Below, in pieces: positions 17,331 to 25,704 of a stretch of 47,883 nucleotides of DNA. The first letter of the stretch is position 1. The number at the start of each line of letters is the position of its first letter. The stretch lies in contig JAPLDO010000169.1 in assembly GCA_026391715.1 (NCBI GenBank), positions 1-47,883 on the forward strand, in the 5' to 3' direction. The position numbers and the translations under genes were made by a program. The notes beneath the pieces were generated by a model. The model did not search any database, was not told where the DNA came from, and worked only from the letters and a program-made list of their open reading frames with translations. Origin of the DNA: Bacteroidota bacterium (lineage in GTDB: Bacteria; Bacteroidota; Bacteroidia; Bacteroidales; FEN-979).

Positions 17331-18033
17331 AGGAACGCTTTACCTCATCCCATCAATCCTTGCTGAAGGCGTTATTGAGAATGTGATTCCGGCTGGAACT
17401 TTAGAAATTATCAGAGGTTTACAGTACTTCATAGTTGAAGAAATTCGCACTGCGCGCCGTTTTCTCATCAAAGCCGGAATTTCATCTCCGATCAACGATT
17501 TAACCTTTTTCATCTTTAATGAACATTCAGTGGAAACCGGTCTCGAACACTTTTTTTCGCCTGCTTTTGAAGGTCATTCTATCGGAGTGCTTTCGGAGGC
17601 AGGCGTTCCCTGTGTTGCAGATCCCGGAGCTCTGATTGTAAGAAAAGCCCATGACCTGGAAATCAGGGTTGTGCCGCTCACAGGTCCTTCTTCGATACTT
17701 TTATCCCTTATGGCTTCAGGGTTCAATGGACAGAACTTTGCCTTCATCGGTTATTTACCGTCTGAAAAAAACGATAGAAATAAGCGGATCAGAGAAGTTG
17801 AGCAAAAAATGATTATCCAGGATCAAACCCAGATTTTTATTGAAACTCCATACAGAAACCTCCAGCTTTTTGACGCCATTGTTTCTGTATGCAACCCTGA
17901 AACCATGTTATGTCTTGCTACCAATATCACAGGCGATGAGGAGAACATTGTTTCAAAACCAATCCGGGTATGGAAAACCCGTAAGCCGGATATTCATAAA
18001 AAAAATACGATCTTCCTGCTCTATCATGGATGA
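17323..18033 (+). CDS. RsmI-like SAM-dependent methyltransferase
   Basis: Tetrapyrrole-methylase-fold enzyme of 236 residues, related to the RsmI 16S rRNA 2'-O-methyltransferase clade. Markers are GTLYLIPSILAEG at the N-terminus, LSEAGVPCVADPGALIVRKAHD (the RsmI SDAGxPxxSDPG region), PLTGPSSILLSLMASGFNGQNFAFIGYLP, and FIETPYRNLQLFDAI. The start is taken as the ATG at 17323 (MIKGTLYLIP), overlapping the dehydratase stop by 8 bp. An upstream start at 17287 would add residues unlike the family. Bacteroidota have a distinct branch annotated simply as SAM-dependent methyltransferase next to dnaA. Whether it modifies the RsmI site C1402 or another target cannot be decided here. Confidence 0.85.
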   Translation: MIKGTLYLIPSILAEGVIENVIPAGTLEIIRGLQYFIVEEIRTARRFLIKAGISSPINDLTFFIFNEHSVETGLEHFFSPAFEGHSIGVLSEAGVPCVADPGALIVRKAHDLEIRVVPLTGPSSILLSLMASGFNGQNFAFIGYLPSEKNDRNKRIREVEQKMIIQDQTQIFIETPYRNLQLFDAIVSVCNPETMLCLATNITGDEENIVSKPIRVWKTRKPDIHKKNTIFLLYHG

Positions 18034-18117
18034 TTATTTTCGCTTTCAACGTTTGTTGTAACAATGTGCTTTGCATTGCGTCAAAGAACCAATGTTTAAC
18101 TATCATAAATAATTGAT

Positions 18118-19014
18118 TTGGAAACGATACTTTCAATCAGAAATCTTTCAAAATATTATGGAAAAATCCAGGCAGTGGATGATCTTTCACTCGAAGTCAA
18201 TTCAGGACAGGTTTTCGGTATTCTCGGACCCAATGGAAGCGGAAAAACAACCACACTGAGCATAATTCTTGACCTGCTTAAAGCAAATAAAGGCAGTTTT
18301 CAATGGTTTGGAGAAAATTCCAACAAGGAGACTCGCAAAAGGATCGGCAGTGTTATTGAAAGCCCAAACTTCTATCCCTACTTGTCAGCGGTGATTAATC
18401 TGAAAATTATTGCCGATATAAAATGTCATGGTTACGAGGATATTGATCGCGTTCTCCAGCTTACCGGTCTTTTTGAACGTCGTCATTCACGGTTCAAAAC
18501 ATATTCATTCGGGATGAAGCAACGACTGGCAATTGCGGCTGCGCTGCTGGGCAACCCGGAAGCGCTGATTCTTGACGAACCCACAAATGGACTGGATCCA
18601 CAAGGAATTGCCGATATACGTGATCTTGTGCTGCTGATCGCTGGTCAGGGTACTACTATCATCATTGCCTCACATCTGCTCGACGAGGTACAGAAAATAT
18701 GCTCGCATGTAGCGGTATTAAAACAGGGCAGGAAACTTTTTGATGGTCAGGTCAGCGATGTTCTTGCTATATCAGATTCCTTTGAGTTGGCAGCCGGCGA
18801 TCTTGAAAAGCTTCAAATAGCAATAAGTTTGCATCCTGCATTTAAGTCATTAGCCATAGCTGGAAATAAAATACTGGTCTATTTTAAAGATGAGGTTACG
18901 CCCGACAATTTGAATTCATTCTGTTTCAGCGAGGGAATTATCCTCACCCATTTATCTGAACGCAAGCGTAGCCTGGAACAACATTTTTTGGAGTTATTAC
19001 ACGACACACCATGA
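18118..19014 (+). CDS. ABC transporter ATP-binding protein
   Basis: Cytosolic ATPase subunit of an ABC-2 type exporter, 298 residues. Walker A is GPNGSGKTT (37-45). The signature is degenerate (SFGMKQRLAIAAALLG), as is common in drug/lipid ABC-2 exporters. Walker B is ALILDEPTNGLDPQG, and the H-loop is IIIASHLLDEV. The last ~80 residues form a less conserved tail. A TTG at 18118 is the most plausible start, giving METILSIRNLSKYYG; no nearby ATG serves. The stop overlaps the permease start in an ATGA arrangement, so the two are co-translated. The substrate is unknown. Confidence 0.9.
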   Translation: METILSIRNLSKYYGKIQAVDDLSLEVNSGQVFGILGPNGSGKTTTLSIILDLLKANKGSFQWFGENSNKETRKRIGSVIESPNFYPYLSAVINLKIIADIKCHGYEDIDRVLQLTGLFERRHSRFKTYSFGMKQRLAIAAALLGNPEALILDEPTNGLDPQGIADIRDLVLLIAGQGTTIIIASHLLDEVQKICSHVAVLKQGRKLFDGQVSDVLAISDSFELAAGDLEKLQIAISLHPAFKSLAIAGNKILVYFKDEVTPDNLNSFCFSEGIILTHLSERKRSLEQHFLELLHDTP

Positions 19015-19841
19015 TAAAACTGCTCAGAATAGAATTCAAAAAAATCAGAAATTATAAAATTTTCTGGATTCTTATCAGTCTCTATTTTCTTTTTCTATCG
19101 GTTGGGCTGCTGATGGCTGAATTCATGATCAACAACATAATTGACGATGTTAATAGGCACACCCCGATTCCGCTGCCTCATGTAACTATTTATTTTTTTC
19201 CCTGGATTTGGCAGAATATTGCCTTTTTCGCTACAATCAGGTATGTATTGATATTTCCGGCTATTGTTATCATCATATTGATTACCAATGAATTTACCTT
19301 CAAAACAATTCGTCAGAATGTAATTACCGGGATGAGCAAACTGGAGTTTCTGCTATCAAAACTATTTCTGATTCTTTTGATTTCAATTATCATGACCTTT
19401 TTTTTACTGATAGGTACTTTGATACTTGGATTATCTAACACCTCTGACATTTCCTTTTCCTTGATCCTCGATAAATCGTCGTTTATTTTCGGTTTCTTTA
19501 TTACGATACTAGCATTTCAGATTTTCGGACTTTTTTTTGGTTTTTTACTGCGAAACACTGGGTTATCTATCGCATTATTCACACTATACGTATTCATAGT
19601 TGAACCGATTCTCTATTTTTTCCTGAAGAGTCCCCTCGTGTTTAAAAATGGGATTTCAACTTACCTGCCGGTAAATGCGATTCTGAGAGTTACAGAATAT
19701 CCTGCAATTCCGGTTCTGAAAACAGTAATGGGATTAAATTTACAGGAATCGGTTACCTGGAGCGCATGTGCCATTCCTTTACTTTACTCGGCGGCTATGG
19801 TAGGATTTGTCTATTTTATAATGGAAAAGAGAGACCTCTGA
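19011..19841 (+). CDS. ABC-2 type transporter permease
   Basis: Integral membrane partner of the preceding ATPase, 276 residues. Six hydrophobic segments can be seen: about residues 15-38, a long one around 60-90, 115-145, 160-185, 190-210 and 245-270. This matches ABC-2 permeases. An early basic cytosolic stretch (RIEFKKIRNYK) is typical of the family. ATGA overlap with the ATPase gene indicates coupled translation. The substrate is not predictable. Similar pairs in Bacteroidota are annotated as gliding, antibiotic or copper-stress exporters without proof. The VWA gene converges 17 bp downstream with no visible terminator. Confidence 0.86.
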   Translation: MIKLLRIEFKKIRNYKIFWILISLYFLFLSVGLLMAEFMINNIIDDVNRHTPIPLPHVTIYFFPWIWQNIAFFATIRYVLIFPAIVIIILITNEFTFKTIRQNVITGMSKLEFLLSKLFLILLISIIMTFFLLIGTLILGLSNTSDISFSLILDKSSFIFGFFITILAFQIFGLFFGFLLRNTGLSIALFTLYVFIVEPILYFFLKSPLVFKNGISTYLPVNAILRVTEYPAIPVLKTVMGLNLQESVTWSACAIPLLYSAAMVGFVYFIMEKRDL

Positions 19842-19857
19842 ACCTCATAATCACCGT

Positions 19858-21930
19858 TTACTTTCCTTCTCTTTTTCTAAGCGCCCATTCGGCTGTAAGA
19901 AGAGCCATGATTAGTAAAAACAACCACGGAGCGCTAATCAGATCGGAAATTTTTGTTTGATACGAGGATATTGACCGAACATTCTGACGGGCAAGAATTT
20001 TTTCAGCAAGTTTCGCAATATCCCTGCTGCCAACCATTTCGCCATCATGGGCGGAGGCAATTCTTGAAAGCGCCTGATGATCGGCAACCAGTGTTGCGCT
20101 TTCTATGTTAATTTCGCTTATAAAAAACTCTCCTGTCTTTTGGTATATTTCTTTACCCACATTAACTCTTGCCGCGAATTTATAGGCTCCTACAGGGAAA
20201 TGACCGGCTTTAAGGTAATAAGAAGATGCTCCTTTGCTGAAAATGAACGGATAACTTTTATTTTCTGAATCTGTAATAGTTATATTAACATCCGGATCAG
20301 TAATCCGTTGATAAGAAGGATTAAACACTTCAGCTTCCATTTCAACTGACTCATTTTCGGAAAATTTGGTTTTTACATGAATCCTGAAAAAGCTCTTATC
20401 ATCCTTATTTGCGAGATAAATGGCAATCTTATCTATCATTATATCAAAAATATCATGGTTAGATTGAACAATGTAATTTGCGATTCGCCAGCGCCAGATA
20501 TTTTCGCCGGCAATAATTCCGATTTTCTTTTCTCCCGACCTTGTAAACATTATCAATGGCGTGCGGGTAGAAATATTGGCAATTTGCTGAAACATCAAAA
20601 CATCTGCAAGAGGGTTCAACTGATAAGCGCCAAATGGCGACTGAAGCGGAGGAAAATCATCCATAATCATTTGATCCTGCTTTGCCACTGTGAACAAAGA
20701 GAAATCCTTATTAACAACCGGTTCGGCTTCATAGAAAGAGTTTTTTGAGGTGTTGATAACCAGTCCGGTTTGTAAACTGTTAAAGGCATTTACATCGGTC
20801 TGAGAACCAAGGATGAAAAGCAACGATGATCTGGATTTTATAATGGGATTCAAATCCTTCACACTATTGATGGATGGAAGTTGATTCAGGATAATAAGGT
20901 CATAGTTGTCAAACGTCTTAGGAGGCATATCAGGGCTAACAATTTCGATCTCAAAATGAGATGAACCTTCAAGAGCTTTTTCAATTACCGTTACATCCGG
21001 ATGAGGGGCATTGTAAATCACGGCAATCTTTTGACGGGCGTCGAGAACCTCTATAAGAAACTCCGACCGGTTATTTTCCATATTTGCTTCTCCGTCAAGT
21101 GGAGTAAGTTGCAACTTGTACCTGCTAATCCCTGTTTGCTTTGCATCAAGCCAGAAAGTTATTCGCTGTTGCGACTGAGTGGAAGTTGCCCGTACCTCTT
21201 TTGATTCTATTACATTATCCCCCTTTGAAAGAATAAGTTTTGCTTTTTCGCCATCAAATTTGTTCATTTCCACGATTACTTCAACAGGAACGCGATCATC
21301 TTTATAGGCAATTCGATTAGCAATTACTTTTTTGATAATAATATCCTTTTTCAGATTTGTATCTCCGAGCGCTATAGAATAAACAGGAACCTGGATTTGC
21401 CGGGCAGCATACCACGGATCGCTTCCCTGGTTGTAAATACCATCAGAAGCAATAACGATTGCAGCAACATTGCGATTGGCAAAACGCGTATTAATCTCAT
21501 TGAAAAATGAGGAAATATCTGTTCTTTTATCGGAAAATTCAGCATTAAACCCACTCACGAAATTATCGCCAAAAGAATATACTTTCACATCGCCTTTCTT
21601 GCTCAGATCAGCAACCATCTTATTAATTTTCAATGGAAACTCTCTCTTGCAAAAGGCAGAATCTCCCGACTGAATGACAGATGCTGAATTATCAATTCCC
21701 ACAATGATAATGGGTTTTTCGATGATTTTTTCCGAACGTCGGATCAAAGGGGAAAGAAGCAGAAAGGAAATGATAGTAACAGATAAAAATCGGAAAACGA
21801 ACATACTTATCATCACCTTTGACCTGACGCCGCGCTTTATATCCTGAAAATATAGCCAATAGGAATACCCTCCTCCAAGCAGGAAACAAAGTATAATCAA
21901 TCCAATCGGATATTCAGTTACCAATCCCAT
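19858..21930 (-). CDS. VWA-domain membrane protein
   Basis: A 690-residue membrane protein with two N-terminal transmembrane segments (about 8-27 and 38-62). Next comes a von Willebrand A-like domain whose MIDAS motif DNSAS lies at residues 80-84 and which continues through IVIASDGIYNQGSDPWYAARQIQVPVYSIALGD. The middle contains beta-rich Ig-like stretches and a glutamine-amidotransferase-like segment (YDLIILNQLPSI), and a last transmembrane helix lies at about 665-685. The layout matches Bacteroidota VWA proteins distantly related to BatA, thought to assemble periplasmic complexes. No partner MoxR ATPase is nearby. It starts 13 bp after the broken R-M gene on the same strand and may be read from the same transcript. 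Confidence 0.78.
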   Translation of the reverse strand: MGLVTEYPIGLIILCFLLGGGYSYWLYFQDIKRGVRSKVMISMFVFRFLSVTIISFLLLSPLIRRSEKIIEKPIIIVGIDNSASVIQSGDSAFCKREFPLKINKMVADLSKKGDVKVYSFGDNFVSGFNAEFSDKRTDISSFFNEINTRFANRNVAAIVIASDGIYNQGSDPWYAARQIQVPVYSIALGDTNLKKDIIIKKVIANRIAYKDDRVPVEVIVEMNKFDGEKAKLILSKGDNVIESKEVRATSTQSQQRITFWLDAKQTGISRYKLQLTPLDGEANMENNRSEFLIEVLDARQKIAVIYNAPHPDVTVIEKALEGSSHFEIEIVSPDMPPKTFDNYDLIILNQLPSINSVKDLNPIIKSRSSLLFILGSQTDVNAFNSLQTGLVINTSKNSFYEAEPVVNKDFSLFTVAKQDQMIMDDFPPLQSPFGAYQLNPLADVLMFQQIANISTRTPLIMFTRSGEKKIGIIAGENIWRWRIANYIVQSNHDIFDIMIDKIAIYLANKDDKSFFRIHVKTKFSENESVEMEAEVFNPSYQRITDPDVNITITDSENKSYPFIFSKGASSYYLKAGHFPVGAYKFAARVNVGKEIYQKTGEFFISEINIESATLVADHQALSRIASAHDGEMVGSRDIAKLAEKILARQNVRSISSYQTKISDLISAPWLFLLIMALLTAEWALRKREGK

Positions 21931-21943
21931 AATTGTCGGATTA

Positions 21944-23884
21944 TCAGTTATTCATTAGTTTAATCTCATTCTGGTCAATTCCGTACAGATTATATACCAT
22001 TAAATCAATTTCATTGTCTGTATTTTTAAGAATTTCTGTCAATTCTTTTGCTCTTTTCATTTCAGTTTCAAAAAGGCGCATTAATTCGTATTCTTCAGAA
22101 ACTGAAAGTTTTACTTTTTGTTTTGTCAATTCAATACTGAAATCAGAAAATCCCGAATCAATCCAATTTTGAATTTTCTTTGATGGACTTTCGATTTTGT
22201 ATTTGCTGATAATAAAAGTGAAAAATTTTTCTTGTAAGCGTTCAAGGTCTTTGGTTGTTGATTGCATTATTTCAACAAGGGCGATAAAATCCTGTTGTGC
22301 TTCTTGTGAAATTTGAGGTATTGGAATATTTCGAACATCATTAACTAATATTTTTGGGAATAAACCTTTTTTAGCTTTGGGTGAAGTGCAGGAATGATAC
22401 CAGCCTATAAGTTTTGAGTTTAATAAAGCCAGAATATATTTCAATGAGTAATCAGAATTCTTTTGAATTACATTAATTATTGAAGGCGTATTATAGTATT
22501 CTTCTTCGGTGTAGCAGCAAAATAGATACGAAGAAACGATCTCCCGAATTAAAACTCTTGGGTTCGTGAAGAATTTCCGATTTCGTGGAGCTGCAAGCCA
22601 TTCTCCGTAACTTATCCAAAGTTTACTATTCCAGTGTAAATGAAACCTGTTTATATCTCCGCCTTTAAGTTCTTTTCTGTAAGTGTCGTCCTTTCGTAAG
22701 GTTGAGTGCCAGATACGGTTTTTAATCGTATCTTCACTATGTCCGCGATACTTATCGTAGGGAATTAACCCTTGAGATATTTCGCAAATTTCATTTAGTT
22801 GAGGATACTTTTTAATTTTGTTAATAATTAATTCATTTTCAGCAGAATAATGAAATAGCTTTAACCAATTATCCACATTTTGTGATAATTGGTTAAATGG
22901 AATCCGCATCAGTTGAACGATATTTTTCGTATCGGACTTTATTAAGGATAACGATGTGCCAGGATTTTCTGATTTCTCCTTTTTCATAGTGAAAATGCAG
23001 GTTCTCACGGAGGCATCCTCAAATGTTTTGTCGTTTGATAAATCGGTGAGAGAGAGAACGTGGAAATTATTGAGAATATTTTTCCGGTAAGGCGTTCCAT
23101 ATAGTATTGACAAAAATGTATTTGGAAAAATATAACTTAAAATTCCTGATGCTTTAAGAAGTCGGGCGGCTTTTGAAATAAAATAAATGTAAATTTCATA
23201 GTCTGGTACAAGTTCATCGAAACTGGTTAGATATTTTTTTTCTTTTTCATTAAAATTAGCGCCGTAAGGCGGATTTCCAATTATTACATCAAAACCATAC
23301 TTTTCAAACCCTTTGCTTTTTGGGTTTTCATAATTGAAAGATGGTTCTTCAACAGTGTTTTCCTGTTTGGATTTCCGCTGATTCGGAAAAATTTGAGGAA
23401 ATTCCAAAAACCAGTTAAATGCTTTATCCCCGGCAATTTCTTTATCGTCAATGAGAGAGTTTCCGCATTTAATGTTTTCATCAAGAACAGTTAATTCTTT
23501 TCCTTTGGCGGCTGTTTTTAGCCAGAGTGAAAGTTTTGTTATTTCAACAGATTCGGGATTGAGATCAACGCCAAAAATATTATTGGTCAGAATGTGTTTA
23601 TCAAGTTCAAAGATTTCACGCTGCCCCATTCGCAAAGCGGTAAGCTGGTCGTTTACCGCCTGCCCTTCATTGTATAGAAAATCAAAAGCCTGATTTAAAA
23701 AAGCGCCAGAACCGCAGGCAGGGTCTAAAACTTTTATATTTCGCACTTTATCCTTGTAGGCTTCCCAGAATTTAAGATGTACTTCAATATTGGTGTTGTA
23801 TTTAAGAATGTCGGCAAATTTCCCGGTGGTTTTATTTTTTTTCTTTTCTGTTTTTATACTTTGAACGTGATAAATCTTTGCCAT
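21944..23884 (-). pseudogene. C-terminal part of a broken Eco57I-type (type IIG) R-M protein
   Basis: This 646-codon frame holds the methyltransferase and specificity half of a type IIG restriction-modification enzyme. SAM motif I is DPACGSGAF (54-62), NNIFGVDLNPESVEITKLSLWL follows, and the N6-adenine motif IV is NPPY (204-207). The rest resembles a target-recognition domain, with ISQGLIPYDKYRGHSEDT and LKGGDINRFHLHW. It overlaps the N-terminal half (23832-24851) in another frame, next to an A8 run on the coding strand (T8 at 23835-23842). Relatives carry a YYTPxYI motif-X segment between the two halves. Only about 37 residues separate the lysine-rich junction from DPACGSG here, and that motif is absent. 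The DNA is strikingly AT-rich, which suggests transfer. Activity is doubtful. Confidence 0.78.
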
Positions 23885-24851
23885 TGCCTATTTGTGTTTT
23901 TATCTCTTCAATGTCTGACAAGGATTGCTCAAAGATATGTCCTAAAATATTTACGTTTATATCGCTTGCAAAATCATATTCTGAAAAGCTGATGAGTTTA
24001 AGTAAAATATCATCATGGATTGTAAGATTGTCTAAGTCTTCATCTTTTGCGAACAAACCTCCGTTAAACCGGCAAATATCATGTGGCGGATTTCCTTTTT
24101 CGATACTTTGAAATAATCCTTTCAACTGTCGCCAGAGTTTAAGAGGATAAAAATCAAATGCAGCTTTTAAAATGTTTTTAACCTTAAGACTGGTATTCGG
24201 AGGTAACAATCCTTTATCTTCGCAGAAACATACAAATATAAACCGGTCCAAAATTTTTTGGGTTTTGTTAAACAGCAAAAATTTATCTATACCGTTGTTG
24301 TTTTCCTTTATGTGTTCAAAAAGGTCTAATCTCAGGTTTTTATAATCACTGTAGAATTTTTTTGTGATATCTTGTTCAATTTCCTGGCGTTCGCGATAAA
24401 GTTTTTCAATAGTTGATTCGGATGATTCCGATATCAAATGTTCCTTTTGCAGGATATAAAAAAAACGTTTAAGGTTTTCATCCCGGATTAATTCAGAAAC
24501 AATAAATTTTTCAAAAGCTCCCTGGTCGGAGGAATGATAAAGGCGAATTTCCTTAAAGTTAGAAATAATTACCCATTTGCATTTACCGCCCGATTTGGAT
24601 GAATACGAAAACGCCTGCTCAACAGGCGTTCTTTTATCATATTCGTAACCCAGAACATCTCCGAAAAAATTATTTAAGAAATCTGCTTGGATTGCTTCTT
24701 CCTTTGTTTTTTCGATACGACCACTTTCAAGCGCTTTGATATAATTTGCAATAGTCTTTCGTTTTACTTCATAATTCGGTAAACCTTCGAGAGTGAAGTT
24801 ATCAAGTCGGGTCTTTAAATACTTATCTCCAAATATACTTTGATGAGACAT
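23832..24851 (-). pseudogene. N-terminal part of a broken Eco57I-type (type IIG) R-M protein
   Basis: This 339-codon frame encodes the start of the same type IIG protein. It has the usual ADFLNNFFGDVLGYEYD, TPVEQAFSYSSKSGGKCKWVIISNFKEIRLY, KILDRFIFVCFCEDKGLLPP, GNPPHDICRFNGGLFA and DINVNILGHIFEQSLSDIEEIKTQIG blocks. In relatives as I recall them, about 60 residues carrying the PD-(D/E)XK nuclease core (a D, then VIELKD/G) lie between LGYEY and TPVEQAF. Here only DKR separates them (residues 70-74), so the nuclease catalytic centre looks deleted in frame. The frame ends in a lysine-rich run 20 residues past the start of the second half. A perfect 8-bp hairpin (24610-24630) abuts the apparent deletion point. 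Confidence 0.75.
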
Positions 24852-24921
24852 TTTTCAATTCTGATCTGAAATTACATTTGAATGAGTAAGTGAGAGCTGG
24901 CGACTATTATGATAATCACTA

Positions 24922-25668
24922 TCAGGTATGAAGACCGCCACAAACCGTAATTACCTGACCGGTAACATAAGAGCTAAGGTCGGAGGCAAGAAATAAAGCC
25001 AGATTTGCAACATCGTCGGGGGTGCCTGCGCGTTTCATTGGAATATCGAGAATCCATTTATCGCGGGATTCCTGTGAGAGTTTTGCTGTCATTTCGGTTT
25101 CGATATAACCAGGAGCGATTGCATTGCAACGGATATTTCTCGATCCCAGTTCCTGAGCAATTGATTTTGTAAAACCTATAATCCCGGCTTTACTTGCAGA
25201 GTAGTTTGACTGACCGCTGTTTCCTTCGACCCCAACCACTGAACTCATGTTAATTATTGAGCCCGATCGTTGTTTGATCATCACCCTCTGAATCGCTTTG
25301 GTAAGATTGAATACTGATTTCAGGTTCACATTTATTACACGGTCCCAATCCTGTTCGCTCATGCGAAGCAAAAGGTTATCTCGTGTAATACCTGCGTTAT
25401 TGACAAGTATATCAATGGATTGAAAATTTTCAAGAATTTGATTAATCAATTGTTCGCTGTCTCCAAAGGAGCTCGCGTCAGATGCGTAACCTTTGGCTTT
25501 TACGCCGAGAGCTGTCAATTCGTTTTCTAAAAGAATCGAATCTTCATTATATTGAATATCTGAAAAGGCAATATCTGCTCCATGTTCGGCAAACTTTAAC
25601 GCAATTGATTTCCCTATACCACGGTTCGCGCCGGTTATCAAAGCAATTTTTCCTGAAAGTAATTTCAT
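24922..25668 (-). CDS. fabG: 3-oxoacyl-ACP reductase
   Basis: Short-chain dehydrogenase of 248 residues that reduces 3-oxoacyl-ACP with NADPH in fatty-acid elongation. It has the cofactor motif GANRGIGKS (13-21), NNAGITRDNLLLRM (90-103, the FabG hallmark), and the catalytic S143, Y156 and K160 (YSASK). IAPGYIETEMT and the C-terminal ASDLSSYVTGQVITVCGGLHT are also present. FabG and related acetoacetyl-CoA reductases are hard to tell apart, but the NNAGITRDNLLLRM and GGLHT segments favour FabG. It lies 36 bp downstream of the glycogen fusion gene on the same strand and may be at the tail of that operon. No acyl-carrier genes are adjacent. Confidence 0.9.
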   Translation of the reverse strand: MKLLSGKIALITGANRGIGKSIALKFAEHGADIAFSDIQYNEDSILLENELTALGVKAKGYASDASSFGDSEQLINQILENFQSIDILVNNAGITRDNLLLRMSEQDWDRVINVNLKSVFNLTKAIQRVMIKQRSGSIINMSSVVGVEGNSGQSNYSASKAGIIGFTKSIAQELGSRNIRCNAIAPGYIETEMTAKLSQESRDKWILDIPMKRAGTPDDVANLALFLASDLSSYVTGQVITVCGGLHT

Positions 25669-25704
25669 TTAATTTATAATGTTAAAGTTGAATGAAAAAT
25701 TCGG

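Noticed and set aside
24610-24630. Perfect 8-bp hairpin as an intrinsic terminator
   Set aside because: It encodes the conserved TPVEQAF motif of the R-M protein and lies early in the gene. It is noted only for its position at the apparent deletion point.
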